Source: Toxonevra muliebris (Eukaryota > Arthropoda > Insecta > Diptera > Pallopteridae). Taken from it: 64,000 bases of DNA. Each line of letters opens with the position of its first letter. Position 1 is the stretch's first letter. Both the position numbers and the translations under genes were made by a program. The stretch covers positions 20,288,708 to 20,352,707 of the forward strand of contig OY829329.1 of NCBI GenBank assembly GCA_963691655.1. The letters are read 5' to 3'. The notes below the pieces were generated by a model. The model worked only from the letters and a program-made list of their open reading frames with translations. It was not told where the DNA came from and made no database searches. Shown piece by piece: positions 43,501-55,599 of the stretch.

Positions 43501-44812
43501 ATGACAAACCGTCGACAGGCCTCTCAATTGCAAGAAATTTGCATCTACAAATTCAAATTACACGGTGGAGTTTCGAGAAAAACATTTTTGGAAAAAAATC
43601 GAAAAACCCAGTGCAGTTTGTTATAGGAAATTTTCATATGACGTAGATTTCTTGTTTCTTGAATTTGAGATAGAATGAAAAAGGAAATAAAAATAGAAAA
43701 GAGACAAGCTCTTTTTTCTGATTTGCAAAAATTTATGGACGATTTCTCATTGTTCAATCGGAATAACTAATTTGAAATTTTCAAGATTTTTCCTCCACCC
43801 TCTCACACAGTAGAAACCCATACATACACACTTACATATAGTACATAATCAACTGTACCCTGTGGTTGCATGTAAAGCGAAACTTTATGAAATTGTTTTG
43901 TTTACACAATTTGACAAGAAAATCACAATTAGAATTATGAGACCTTATAAAAAATTATGCCTTTTTGATAAATTATTATTTAAGACACATGTTTTGCGAA
44001 AAATTTAATCTTCATATTAGAGTTTTATAAAATTTATTATGCACATATGTCATTAATGACAGAACTGCTGCTGTGACGAAAACAAGATTAGCATACATAA
44101 GTTAGAGGGCATGACTCGTCGTTAAGTGTCTTCAAAACAAACTTAAAATAACTAGATATAATTTGCCTTCATTAAATCAATCCTTCAACGAAATAAAGCG
44201 CACGCGAGTGTTTGCGTGTGTGTGTGCAATGAATTAAGTTACAGAAATATGCGCTCAAATATTAAATCCGAATGACTGAATGGCATCATCACATAATAAA
44301 TACATTTTCCATTTTCCACATCCCCAACAGCTAATGTGAACACCTCAAACCTAAGTAGCATTGCAATTGCTATGTACCAGAATCAACCACACCAACAACA
44401 ACACTGCATTCCTTGTAGTAAAAACGTCATTGACCATTTTCTTCGGGTTGTTTTTTTTTTCTTTTTCTTTTGCTTTTTTTTTCTTCATGATTTTTCTACT
44501 TTATTGCTTCGTGTTTCTCAACGCAAACCATGTGTAAAAAAACTATTTTAACTTCTCATTGCTTCTTTTTTGCTCCTTGGCTTCTCTGTTTGGCATCTTG
44601 GCTTCTGTGTGTTGTGTTGTGCTGTGCAGCTAGCAGCTGGATTTATAAAGTATTAAATGCGCAATCAACGGATTTCAATTTAAGTGGATTTTACTTGTTA
44701 TCTCAAGTTTGTTTATTAAATCCGAAATGAGCTGCTGCAGGATGTAGAACAGAGGCATTGGCGCTCATTCATTCACATTCACATGTATTAAAAAAACACG
44801 GATGTTGTTATT
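43501..44812. other. AT-rich DNA, no gene recognised
   Basis: Poly-T-rich; open frames near 44,340-44,730 are low-complexity and look like chance. Confidence 0.35.
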
Positions 44813-44815
44813 CGT

Positions 44816-44836
44816 ATATATATATATATATATATA
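44816..44836. repeat. (TA)n microsatellite
   Basis: About ten TA units followed by TGTGTGCGTGTG. Confidence 0.9.
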
Positions 44837-45012
44837 TGTGTGCGTGTGTTCATGTATGTGTATATATGTGCTTTATGACATATTTAATTTGTACGTGCGA
44901 ACGATTGTTGAAAAAAGTTGCCTAACTATATATACAGTGGTATGACCCAGGTTAAGGATAAACTAAACCAAACTAAACGTAATTGTTCATATCTAATTCT
45001 AATTGCTTTTAG

Positions 45013-45225
45013 GATAAAGCAGCGTATTCTGAGAACATTTCTATCGTCAAAGAGTTGATTTGTCTTTATTACTGTGGCTTCAGCTTTGGCAAGTACAATG
45101 TCGAGCGGATATTCACACTTTCAGAAATCCTGAAGGAGCCGGAGAAAAATGGAACAGCACATATTCGTCCAAAAACAGCCTTCAACAGCAGGATCAGAGA
45201 TCACTTTTACAGTGGATGGATTTAG
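45013..45225 (+). other. Unidentified coding-like segment after a splice-acceptor-like site
   Basis: TTGCTTTTAG at 45,003-45,012 resembles an acceptor and is followed by 70 open codons (Asp-Lys-Ala-Ala-Tyr-Ser-Glu-Asn...Ile-Arg-Asp-His-Phe-Tyr-Ser-Gly-Trp-Ile-stop). The base composition is richer in GC than the flanks. I cannot name the protein. It could be a gene fragment carried by an element or pure chance. Confidence 0.25.
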
Positions 45226-45300
45226 TATTCCTGCCAAGCAATTTCGACTTTGCAAAATGACACTGACCGACACCACCAGTGAAATTAAGAATTGATATTA

Positions 45301-45489
45301 ATGGTTGCGTTCAGAAGATGATCTCTGCTTTGCAACATGTTGAGCTGAATTATCAGAAAAATAATACGCTCGCTCAATCAAATGACGACTGCTCAATATA
45401 ATTTTTGTTGATCATAAAGTAATCAATTTGCGTTCACAAGACACTCAAATAGCAGTGGCAGAGTAGAGGCGTCTTCTGAACGCGACCAT
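45301..45489. mobile_element. 189-bp MITE with ATGGTTGCGTTCAGAAGA ends
   Basis: ATGGT(T/C)GCGTTCAGAAGA is inverted at both ends (45,301 and ending 45,489) with one difference. The interior is non-coding. Confidence 0.78.
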
Positions 45490-45559
45490 TGTATCTTACA
45501 TAGACTGTTCGAGAACAGAAAACTGAACGGGTACACCAGTCTATGGATCAAAAACCAGA

Positions 45560-45796
45560 CACTCTCCGACAAGTTTTACGTTCATTGTACTATATCCTGT
45601 GTTCCCTTTTGCTATTCTTTGAATCTACCAGATTTATTAATAAATATAAGCAGATTTTGCGGTGTCAAACACTCCAGCCCTAAATAAACTTACTTTTAGT
45701 GTCAAGGATGATAAAGTTTGGGTATATTAAAGCTTGGTATCTTGGTTTTTGTGGTGAACAGCATCATTTTTGTTTTATTCGCATTCACTCCCAATG
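45560..45796 (-). pseudogene. Non-LTR retrotransposon RT fragment
   Basis: The minus strand reads Leu-Gly-Val-Asn-Ala-Asn-Lys-Thr-Lys-Met-Met-Leu-Phe-Thr-Thr-Lys-Thr-Lys-Ile-Pro-Ser-Phe, the block after the Tyr-x-Asp-Asp box (x-Leu-x-x-Asn-x-x-Lys-Thr-x-x-x-x-Phe-Thr). It is cut at 45,796 by the start of repeat family A copy 3. Confidence 0.6.
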
Positions 45797-46460
45797 TACT
45801 AACCAGGCATTTTTTTATTTAATGAACACAATACCTGAATCAAATATTAAACTCAATTTATAACAACAACAGAACACATGAAACGATACTGAGGAAGCCG
45901 ACGTCAGCGCATCTGCCTCTGTTCATTTGTATGAGCCCGATTTCCATTCATTCATATGAAAAAAACTCGAACTGAGAGAGCCAACGTCATCGTCTCTGCT
46001 CATTTGTATGAGCTTGATCCTCAGAGAAAAATATAAAAACAACGACTCGATTTCTCACGAAGCCTCTCTGAGAATCGTCGCATGTGCACTATGGTTACAA
46101 CAACATCGCTTGCTTTAACGAATTAGTCTCGTGTTTTCCGTTTTTTCATATGCTAATAATAGCAATAACAATGCTTTGAGTTATAACAACAACCACATGA
46201 GTAGAATGTGATAAATTTCATGACTTGTTTTTTTACGATCAAATGTTTATAAAACTTATAAGACAAAATTAATTAAAAGTTAGATATTTTATTAATAAAT
46301 AATATAAATAAACTGACTGGGATATTTAAAATCCTTAAATAAATGCATTGAGTGTCAATAAACTGACTTAAAGGCTATAAAAATGTCTACAAAAATTTGT
46401 CCTCCATTTTACATATCTAGTTTACCGAATGACGTATTGTAGGTGAAAAATCATTGCCGT
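45797..46460 (+). repeat. Dispersed repeat family A, copy 3
   Basis: Starts exactly TACTAACCAGGCATTTTTTT like copy 1. The GCC(G/A)ACGTCA..G....CTCTG.TCATTTGTATGAGC core is present twice (about 45,895 and 45,980), so this copy has an internal duplication of about 90 bp. It ends near GAATGACGTATTGTAGGTG, with weaker similarity beyond. Confidence 0.78.
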
Positions 46461-47705
46461 ATGTCGAAGTTAAGTTAGACTATGCTCAAAAATGACTTAA
46501 GTTCATAGAAATTCGTTCTGCTTTTTTTGCATCTTGAATAAGGATCTATTTATACATACGAGTTCTTTGATACTTTAAAAATCATAGTGAACGTTTTTAA
46601 ATACTCACAACAGTCACACAGTCGCTGATTTGCAATTACTATCTCAAACTTTTCAATACATGTCTAAAGTTACTTAAAAGAGTTGATAGGATTTAATTTA
46701 AAGTTTACTTCCATAAAACGTGCTACAGGATATAAGCCAGTATGCTTAAAATATTTCCTGTTTGCCATACATAAATATTTAAATGCCATCAAGATAAATA
46801 ATACTTAAAATACGCAACAAACAAAAAATTCGCAATTTAAATACAGCAATAATAATGGAGCTATTTAAATATGAATATATTTATGTAAATATGTATGCAC
46901 ATAGGAGTATGTAGTACTTGTTTAACCAAATTTAATGTAAATGCTTATTTTGGTATTCATGAAGAGGTATTTGAAATAAAAACAAACAAACATATACACA
47001 ATAAGGAATGCGATATAAAAAAACCCCCCAAAAAAAAAATGGTATTTACACAGTGTACATACGAATCCTCTGAAAAATACAATAAATCAAATTCAAAAAT
47101 GATTGATAAATGCATACGTAAGAAACAAAAAAAATACACACACACAGAGTGAGTCAAAGAGAGAAAAAACGAAAAAAGGACACAAATACGATTCACTGAA
47201 TACAGTTTATCCTTTGCTAATAACTTTTATCTTTTTCAACAATAATTCAGAACAAATAAAATAAATAATAAATAAATAAATGAATGAATGAGTGAAGCAA
47301 GCAATTGAGAATATGCTGTGTTAAATGCCCTAAGAAAAGTAGACGGAAACGAGCGGATGCCAAAAGGATACAACACCAACAAGAAGTAAAAAGAAAACCA
47401 AAATGAAACATTTCACCTATGACGCACTAACAATTGTGAACACACATACGCACTCAGTGTCACACACACAGTGGAAATGTCTTCATGCAGAAAATTCGAT
47501 GATTTCTTTATTTATATAATACAATATGTCCTACTCATTTGGCTTTGCTTGAAGCTGTTGCAAGGAGCCAAGCTATTGTTTGCCTGATAACACAGTATCA
47601 TATCCTATTAACCGCATAATAAAAAAAAGCCTAAATGGGAAAAAGGAACCGCTATAAAATTGCTACTACATGAGAAAAAATATATACACGCACACACGCG
47701 TACAC
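46461..47705. other. AT-rich DNA, no gene recognised
   Basis: Contains AAATAAATAAATGAATGAAT near 47,265 and CA-rich runs. Confidence 0.35.
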
Positions 47706-48395
47706 GAATATAAGGATGAAACCTGTGGATTTCATTTTTGGCTGATTGCGTATCAAATCAAAACTATTGGAAAAAAGGAAGAAATATTACTTTGACAACT
47801 GAAAGAGCAACAGAAAGTGTGTACAAGTACTTAGAATTTTTGTGATTCAGTCATGCTTGAACTTGAGATACTCTACACGTGCATATAGTCATATACTACA
47901 TGCAACCCTGCTATTACTACGCACTAGATGCATATAATTGAACACACTCTCCACTAAATACACCTCCATCTCTTCTTTGCTATCAAGCCCAACTTAACAA
48001 ATTCCTTTTTAAAAATCTCTTCTTGTTCTGCTCTTTCCGTTTTGGTTTCCGAATATAAGGATGAAACCTGTGGATTTCATTTTTGGCTGATTGCGTATCA
48101 AATCAAAACTATTGGAAAAAAGGAAGAAATATTACTTTGACAACTGAAAGAGCAACAGAAAGTGTGTACAAGTACTTAGAATTTTTGTGATTCAGTCATG
48201 CTTGAACTTGAGATACTCTACACGTGCATATAGTCATATACTACATGCAACCCTGCTATTACTACGCACTAGATGCATATAATTGAACACACTCTCCACT
48301 AAATACACCTCCATCTCTTCTTTGCTATCAAGCCCAACTTAACAAATTCCTTTTTAAAAATCTCTTCTTGTTCTGCTCTTTCCGTTTTGGTTTCC
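47706..48395. repeat. Tandem duplication of 345 bp, identical by eye
   Basis: Unit 1 is 47,706-48,050 and unit 2 is 48,051-48,395. Both start GAATATAAGGATGAAACCTG and end CCGTTTTGGTTTCC. I find no difference between them. Non-coding. It is either very recent or an assembly artefact. Confidence 0.95.
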
Positions 48396-48794
48396 TATCA
48401 CTCGAGTTGTGAAAAGATCAGTTCGTTGTTTAAATTATTTAATTAAATGCAATTAAATAAAATCTTGAGTTTTTCTTACATCGAGTGTATGTATTTATGA
48501 GGCACATGCGTAACTATGTATATACAGACTCCTCAGACAAGCAAGCAGGCACAAGTGTAGACTTGGCGTTATCCTACAGTTGTATGGAATAGTTGTAAAT
48601 ATTTAATAATAAATGGTGCTAATTATCTACCTAAGTACAATGGAGGGAAAAAGCCCACTGTGCTTCGATCCAAAGAGGGCTACTCTCCTAATTTATGGTA
48701 GTTAGGCTGCAACTTCATTCATAGCTTAAAACCTACCAGAAACCTTAGCAAATTTGCATCAGTGTTCTTCAATATTTTGCAGCCGCGCCGTTTT

Positions 48795-48836
48795 TTCTAT
48801 TTGGTTCCGCATTCGATTTTGCGGGACCAAATAGAA
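48795..48836. repeat. 17-bp stem hairpin
   Basis: TTCTATTTGGTTCCGCA and the inverse TGCGGGACCAAATAGAA, one mismatch, 8-nt loop. Confidence 0.8.
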
Positions 48837-49379
48837 TAAAATCCCGAATAAAACAAAAAGTTTGTGTTGATCCTTTCGGAACCATGTTTGCACCAGTGCC
48901 ACAAGATTAATTTTTGTGATTTTTTAAAGACTAACCCAACAATTTTTATAAATATAGGGTTTGATGGTTCTTTAATTTCAATTAAAAAAATTTTGCAAAT
49001 ATTTTTTTGATTACGGTACTGTACGGTACGGTGAAAAAATTGTTTTTTTTTTCAATCGTCACAATTTTTACAAAATTTGCCCAAATACACCAAGTTTTTA
49101 ATATGATATGAGAAAAACTATTAACTCAAAAATGATTTTTGTTTACTTTTTTGAAAATTCAAGTTTTCCTATGGGTCAGCGTTGATCCTAAAATCTTCAA
49201 TGAAAACATTTTAAGAACAATGAAATGGGGGTAGGAGGGAATGCGAATATGGATTCGGTTCTGCTCTATCGTTTCAAGTTTCTTTACGGTCAAGAAAGGG
49301 TTAAAAGAAAAATCAATACAAAGTTACTTTGTCTGTCTTTAAAAAAATATCTAAAAAAAAATGCAACAAAAAAGTAAGT

Positions 49380-50090
49380 AAAAAAATCCCATTGAAGGCC
49401 ACAGAGTCACCGGTGACCCATGAAGTTTGATTGCTGGTAAGCATGGCTTTAAGATTTAGTTCTCTACAGTAGGTTAGGTTATAGTGGGGATAAATTGCCT
49501 CACATATACAGCTCTCTCTCTCTTTAGTCCTGTGTGTTTTCCATACATTTACCCTACCGCTGCTACCCATAGCGCTGATCCTGACCCTACCGTACATTTT
49601 TATCTAAGGATAAATTGTCAAAAGCACTTTCTGTATCCAGAAAGACTGCTAGAGCGAACTGTTTCCTGTCCAGGGGATTTCGAGTCCAGTCAGCATTTTC
49701 CACTAAAGCAGTTTCCATAGATTTACCTCTCTGATACATGCTGGCAGTCATAGAACCCATTTGGGACCAGCTTAACCATTTCTAAAAAGAAGGCAAAAAG
49801 GTTTTCAAGGCCCTTTAGAATAAATCTTCTAATTTGAAAATTTTTGTGTTAATTATAAGCAGACCAACTCCAACGCGGTGAGTAAAAGCCAAAAAAGTAT
49901 AAAAGTTCCTTGACATACTGACATCAGGTCAGATGAGATATTTTTGAGAACCATGTCGAGGTTCATGTGCTGTCAGATTGAATGCAGCATCGTTAGCAAA
50001 ATTATCCTGATTTCGGGTCAGTTCAAGAATTATCATAACTAGTACAGAAATCTGTGATGGCCGGCTAGTAGATTTCTTATACTAAATCAT
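49380..50090 (-). pseudogene. Non-LTR retrotransposon RT fragment
   Basis: Near 49,735-49,605 the minus strand reads Tyr-Gln-Arg-Gly-Lys-Ser-Met-Glu-Thr-Ala-Leu, then Phe-Ala-Leu-Ala-Val-Phe-Leu-Asp-Thr-Glu-Ser-Ala-Phe-Asp-Asn. These are the RT blocks around the first catalytic Asp (Phe-x-Asp-x-x-x-Ala-Phe-Asp). Adjacent readings are frameshifted. The upstream 49,800-50,090 part is weaker. Confidence 0.65.
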
Positions 50091-50518
50091 TGATTACCAG
50101 TGCCTTAAAATATATATATGGATTGGTAGCTGCTCAGCCAATTTGGAGAAAATAATGTGGTTCTGGATGAGTTATGCATCTAAATAAAATATTCTCTGAT
50201 ACTTACTGGCCGAGATCAGTATTTAAGAACACTCTGTTATTTGCAATAAATAGCCTTCTCCTGTTTTACTCTGTAGTCAGCCGCTGATATTCACAGTGTC
50301 TGCAATTTAATCCATTCCGTGATTTCTTCAATTTCATATGAATTTTTCAACAGAAAATATTAAAATGGTAACTTTATATAAGTATTTGTGGCAGTTTATT
50401 GGGAACAAAATACACAAGTTGATTTCAAGAAAAATTTTTTTTTTATTTTGTATGTTTGCTTACAAAAGGAACCATGACGCATGGTTCTTTGTTCGATCAA
50501 CAGTGCTGCCAGACCAAC

Positions 50519-50650
50519 CTAAAATATAAGGTGAATTACCGATCGAATGCCGTAGTCTCTTTTCGTTTTTGGTTTTATATGAAGTTTTTACGCTCACTAT
50601 TGAAAAGAGCAGTGCTCTCTTTTGGGTTTTCTTATTTGAAATTTTTTTCT
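50519..50650 (+). repeat. Partial relative of the TTAA-flanked MITE at 51,439
   Basis: AAGGTGAATTACCGATCGAA, TGCCGTAGTCTCTTTTC and TTATATGAAGTTTTTACGCTC match the minus strand of 51,578-51,439 in order. Confidence 0.6.
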
Positions 50651-51438
50651 GTCTTAAATAGTGAATCTGCCTCAATAGTATAATTTTTATACAACTTCAT
50701 TACTAAGCATACTACCAAACAACCAATGACTGCTAATTTCAAGTAGCAGTTACCAAAATATCAACAATCACAGTTGCTTCTTTTTAGTGTAGAGCAAACA
50801 AATGCCAAGTGATTTTGATTATTTTGGCTGCTGTATGTACTATATTCATAGTTGATTTTATTATCTCATTACACAAAATAATAAGAAGACAAAAATGTAT
50901 ACAACATTTATCTTACTTACATACGTCATTACATATTCAATATTGTCTTAAATATATGTATAGTAAATCAAGTGCATAATAAAGGAAAAAAAAAACATGA
51001 ACTTCAAGGAATATATTGTACACTCTCCTACGCGCACGCAGGTGACAAACTGAATCCTTTTGAACTATTTTTATACAATTTTTTTTTGGTTGGTTTGTTA
51101 AGCGTGAAACTAAATAAGTAGATGGAAAAGAAAAGAAGAAAAGTATGTGGTGTGCAGAAAACAGAAAACTTTTTCTTTGAGATCTTTTGGTGAAAATTAC
51201 AACAACAAAAAATGTCAGTGAGCTCGTTGAGAATTTTTATCTTCAAAGTAATTTCAACCAGCGCAATTAAACTGTCAGTTTATCTTTTAATGATTCAAAA
51301 GTTTTACAATGCATTTTTTTTAAGATATCCATCCAAAAAAAAAGAAGAAAAGTTGAAAATTTGTAAAGTGAAATGAGTAAAAAAAAAAATTGGTAATGAA
51401 AAAAAAGCTGACATTTTAACTTTTTATCATCTTCTTAA

Positions 51439-51578
51439 GGTGGATTCAAAGACCGAGAACGTAAAAACTTCATATAAAAAGCGAAATGAGCTGCGGCTCT
51501 CAATTTAAGAAAGCGAAGAACTTCAAATAAAAAAAAAAAAATGAAAAGAGAGTGCGGCACTCGGTCGGGTAATTCGCC
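51439..51578. mobile_element. 140-bp MITE flanked by TTAA (piggyBac-type duplication)
   Basis: GG(T/C)G(G/A)ATT..A..GACCGAG ends are inverted at 51,439 and 51,578, directly flanked by TTAA (51,435-51,438 and 51,579-51,582). TTAA duplication is the hallmark of piggyBac elements. Confidence 0.65.
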
Positions 51579-51668
51579 TTAACTCTTTGCTTCAAAAAAA
51601 GAACCGCAACAACCATTTTAACTTTTTTTTCGCCATTTTAACATTCACTGCATGCTGCTATTATGGCC

Positions 51669-51759
51669 GCAACAAAGATGTGTTGTTATTGTCTCTTATT
51701 GTACCGTTGATTTTGACATTTACTTATAACCGACACAATAACAAAGATGTGTTGTTATT
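51669..51759. repeat. Short direct repeat (AACAAAGATGTGTTGTTATTG, two copies)
   Basis: The same word occurs near 51,670 and 51,738, about 68 bp apart. Confidence 0.8.
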
Positions 51760-52202
51760 GCTAAGGTGAAATTCTTGTTATCTTGATATCATCTAATTTC
51801 ACCATGAGATCAAAACTGGGGGATAACACAGGGAACAAAACTATTTATTTTGGAATCTAATGTAAAGCCAGTTTTATAATTTAAGTATCGAAGAAGTTTA
51901 AATTAGTACAGAACAAGCTTTAGCATGGTACTCCTAAAGTTCTGGCCTTCCTAGAGGCCCAACCAAATCATAACGTAGAACCATTGATAGTTAGCTTAAT
52001 TCTTCCGATTATACCTGAATAATCTTATCAACTTAGATTCAAAGGAATTATAGAGTTCCTATGATCCAGAGAAGGTTTGTAGGTAAGAGGAAATATTAGG
52101 TACATTTTGAATTTGTATTCTGAAATAATTAACACTAAATTTCATTAAGAACAATAAAATTTTCATTCATACAGAATATAAAATTTTTTAGTTACACTAG
52201 AT

Positions 52203-53338
52203 CAGCGATGGGCACATTTTCAATTCAAGTTAGGCGCGACTAAACCAAAGTACTCAGTCTCAAAGACTGTGTGCTTTGTGAAGATAGAGCCAGTAGAAGT
52301 GGAAAGATAAGTGAAAGGGTAAATGGGAAGAAGAAAGGTCTAAGGCCTCAACCTCGAACTTCTTTGCTTCACTGATGAACCTTAGAAGCTCAGGAAGAGA
52401 GATAGTATGGATATTCTTCATACTCAAGACATCACTAACCAACAACCTTAATCTGATTCTCGCGAACGCCGGACAGCTCCAAAGATAATGCTCCGTAGTA
52501 TCGTCGGCCTCAAGACACGATTGGCAGGTTGGATCGGTGATGGCTCCCATGTTGGTCATGTGCTGACCACATGTGTTATGCCGGTCATTACACCCACCAG
52601 TAATCTCAGGTCCTTTCTTCTCCGTTTCAGAAGAAATTACGCTGATTTCCTGTTAAGTTGTCTCACGAAGCACTTTGCGGTTCTGCCGGAGTCAAGCTCG
52701 GACCATCGTTCTTTATGGATAGAATCCACGAAGTCTTTGATCCAACTCATGTCCTCCTCAGAGCTTACGCTAAGAAAAGGTTCCGGACCTCATAGTGCAA
52801 TTGCAGAATCTTCATTAGCTAGTTCATTCCCTGCAATACCACAGAGTCCTGGAACCCATATAAGGCATAACTTGTTTTGTTTTACACTATTACACTCGCT
52901 GACCAATTTTGAAGAGGTGACAGGGTTAACAAGGGCTTTCAGTGCAGCTTGGCTATCACTGCAGATGCCCATGCACTTCTCATGCCATTTCCTCTCAATT
53001 ATCCAGCCCGCCGCATCCAGAATAGCGAAAACCTCCAATAGGAAGACTGTCGCCATCTGCCCAGTGGAAAAAGAGTATTAGGTTTTATCGTCCAGGTACT
53101 AACGGGATCCAGTACTAACAGACACACGTTTACTATAAGCTTTTTCGTGTGGCTTTCGATCGTGGGCACTCGCAGTTGCGTTGTTCTCATTTCGGCGAAT
53201 CAAATCAAATCAGTTCTTCTTCAGAGCTTGTTGAGATCCCGTTGCGCAATTTTTCGCAAATACAGAGAGAACGTCATGTTGAACTTCGTTCTTTTCTGCT
53301 TTACACACAAGCGCAATATGTGTGTGTGCCCATCACTG
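52203..53338. mobile_element. hAT-like element with an internal non-LTR fragment
   Basis: CAG(C/T)GATGGGCACA is inverted at 52,203 and 53,338. Flanking 8-mers CACTAGAT (52,195-52,202) and CACTATAT (53,339-53,346) match 7 of 8, a hAT-type duplication. Most of the 1,136 bp is a non-LTR fragment on the minus strand; the remaining right part (53,110-53,338) is unrelated, non-coding sequence. Confidence 0.75.
52260..53090 (-). pseudogene. Non-LTR retrotransposon RNase H to C-terminus, best-preserved copy
   Basis: On the minus strand from about 53,060: Val-Phe-Ala-Ile-Leu-Asp-Ala-Ala, Ile-Cys-Ser-Asp-Ser-Gln-Ala-Ala-Leu-Lys-Ala-Leu (RNase H catalytic Asp), Leu-Ile-Trp-Val-Pro-Gly-Leu-Cys-Gly-Ile-Ala-Gly-Asn-Glu. 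Then Gly-Pro-Glu-Pro-Phe, Cys-Gln-Ser-Cys-Leu-Glu-Ala-Asp-Asp-Thr-Thr-Glu-His-Tyr-Leu-Trp-Ser-Cys (zinc knuckle) and Leu-Pro-Glu-Leu-Leu-Arg-Phe-Ile. The domain order is RNase H, knuckle, C-terminal helix, as in I/Loa/R1-group elements. A few stops and frameshifts break it. It was either captured by, or inserted into, the surrounding hAT-like element. Confidence 0.85.
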
Positions 53339-53349
53339 CACTATATGAT

Positions 53350-54880
53350 TTCATAGGCAATCGATAATGAAAGTCAAGTTGAATTTCGGCTAGCCCCTAC
53401 CTTATTCAATTAATTAGAAATTTGAGAATGCCCAGTACTGATTTACTTTAGAAAATAAAGCCTCAAAGCTTTTTTAGTTAAACAACACTGTACGAGGAAA
53501 ATAAAACCAGCAGCTCAAATCTAGCTTGCTGACAATTTCTTGCAATTTCGCCAAAAAAATTTTACCAAACCACAACTAGATTCGTACATTGTTCACCACA
53601 CAAATCTTTTTTGAATTTCTTTTCATTTTCATATACTGCATATATTTCATAATAAAGAATTCAGACAAGCTGAATAAGTATGCCAACCATTTAAAATCAC
53701 GTGATGACGTACACGTTTTTTCTATATCCCACCTCCCCAAGCTAAAAGCATAACTATTAAGGCACCTTTTAAATACTTTACTTTATAATTGTTGAGAAGA
53801 AAATTTATAAAACTGACCTTAAAAGATATCAAAGATTTTAATTATAAGCTTCGTTAAACTTCATTGCTGCTTGCCGCACTTTATCTTTCTTCCGCCTCTT
53901 TAACCCGCTCCCTATTCATGTTCATCAAATTTCCAACTAACATTTAGCATCGATTTAAATTTGTTTTTCATTTGTCAGCGGAAAACCGGAGATGTACAAT
54001 ACAAGAATATCCTTTTCCTCGCCCGCTTTTCTATTCATTTTTTCCTCCTCTTCGGGGTATGTATGTTAGTAACTAATCCTCTTCAATTCTCTTGGTGATG
54101 AAAGGTATTCCAAACAAATGTAAAATTTTGTCAAGTGATTTTATGCAAAGGTGAACATTTTTAACATTTTAAATTGAAGTGAAGCTGTTCGCTGACTGTA
54201 TTTTATTTATGTGATATTTCTTTACTTAACGGTAAAGGAAGAGCTTGAATATGTATGGAGATATCTGATGAAACATGCCTTATCGCTGATTTGTACTGCA
54301 CCGCAACAATGATTACAAATTTTGAAAATCGTCGGTGTAGTGAAGCGTTCTGCCCAAAAAAAAAAACCGCGTTGTAAATGATGTTTCTTTTATCCTTTTC
54401 GTTTTCGGTTATTAGCAAATTTTCGAAATTATTTTGACATTCTTGCACATTCTTTCTTTTTTTTTTAATGGCAATGATGAAAGTCAAGTGAAAGTGAATG
54501 AATTTTTATATATGCCCATTTCATTTTAGTTTAATGATTGTCATAAATTTGTTCTTTTATGCAAATATGGCAATATCAAATATCATAACCTTCAGTTTTT
54601 AATTTATTCACATTTTTTTTTTTTGTAATATTTCTTTAGAGATTGTGGTTGTCCAAAGTTGCACCACGTGTTTAATAAGTTGAAACGGCACGTTATTGAG
54701 TGGAAAGAATGGATACTTTATTTATAAAAAGCATCGACATAAATATCCTTGTTACCTGAAGTATCGGGTTTCGATATCTTTTAGATGTTTTTGAAGTGCA
54801 ACTTCTTTAGCGGGACTGTGAATTGAAAATTTTGCAACGGGAATTAATTTTTCGATACACTCATACGGAACTAATAAGAA
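53350..54880. other. AT-rich DNA, no gene recognised
   Basis: No TIR pair or coding recognised. Confidence 0.35.
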
Positions 54881-54929
54881 ACGAAATTATGCAGCTGTAA
54901 GTGTTTAGCGAAGGAAGACATATGGGGAT

Positions 54930-55070
54930 CGCCTACATACAATGAAGCAGAGAGTCGACTACTCGTAATTTTATCTCATGTGTTTTAGTGAGAGAGCCGA
55001 GCAGAGATGTCTATGCTTAATTGCATATAACTGAGCTTTCCTCTCATGTTTTATATGTGTACGTGTACTA
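54930..55070 (+). repeat. Possible diverged family X/A core
   Basis: GTGAGAGAGCCGAGCAGAGA, TGTCTATGCTTAATTGCATA and TCCTCTCATGTTTTATATG resemble the GAGAGAGCCGACG...CTGCTTAA core of families X and A. The copy is diverged and the ends are not definable. Confidence 0.4.
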
Positions 55071-55599
55071 TGTCGTGTTTGTGTATTATCAGCAGGAAAA
55101 ACAGCAACACCAAATAGAGAGAAGAAGACTGCAAAAACTTCAACAGAATGTGTTAATGAATTTAGTGCGCTCTAAAAAAGCATTGAGAAAATAATATGGA
55201 AAATATTTTGATAAATATGGGAGATAATTACCAAAATTTGCATTTTCGATTTATTGGTTCTTACAACTCATAGGTATAACCTGTAAACATTTGACGTGTA
55301 TAACCTCACAATTTACATTATGCGTAAATTTTTAACCATTCATCATATATAATATTTATTTCTCAATCTCTTTTTAGGTAATTTTCAAATGGAAAAATAT
55401 TGTTAAATCATGCCAAAAACAAGAGCTGATAAGTGTCGAGAGTATCGGTCAAAAAAAAACTCTGTGTGTGGCATTACACACGGCGGAAATGAATATAAAA
55501 TATTTAACGACGTTTCAGTTTTTTAGTGTGTAAAAGCTCCACGTTTTAGTTTTTGTTAATAATTTTTTTAAAAAATATAAAAAACAAATTTAATTATTT

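Noticed and set aside
46957..47196. Opposing frames around 46.9-47.2 kb as a gene
   Set aside because: Produced by A- and CA-rich low-complexity sequence on both strands.
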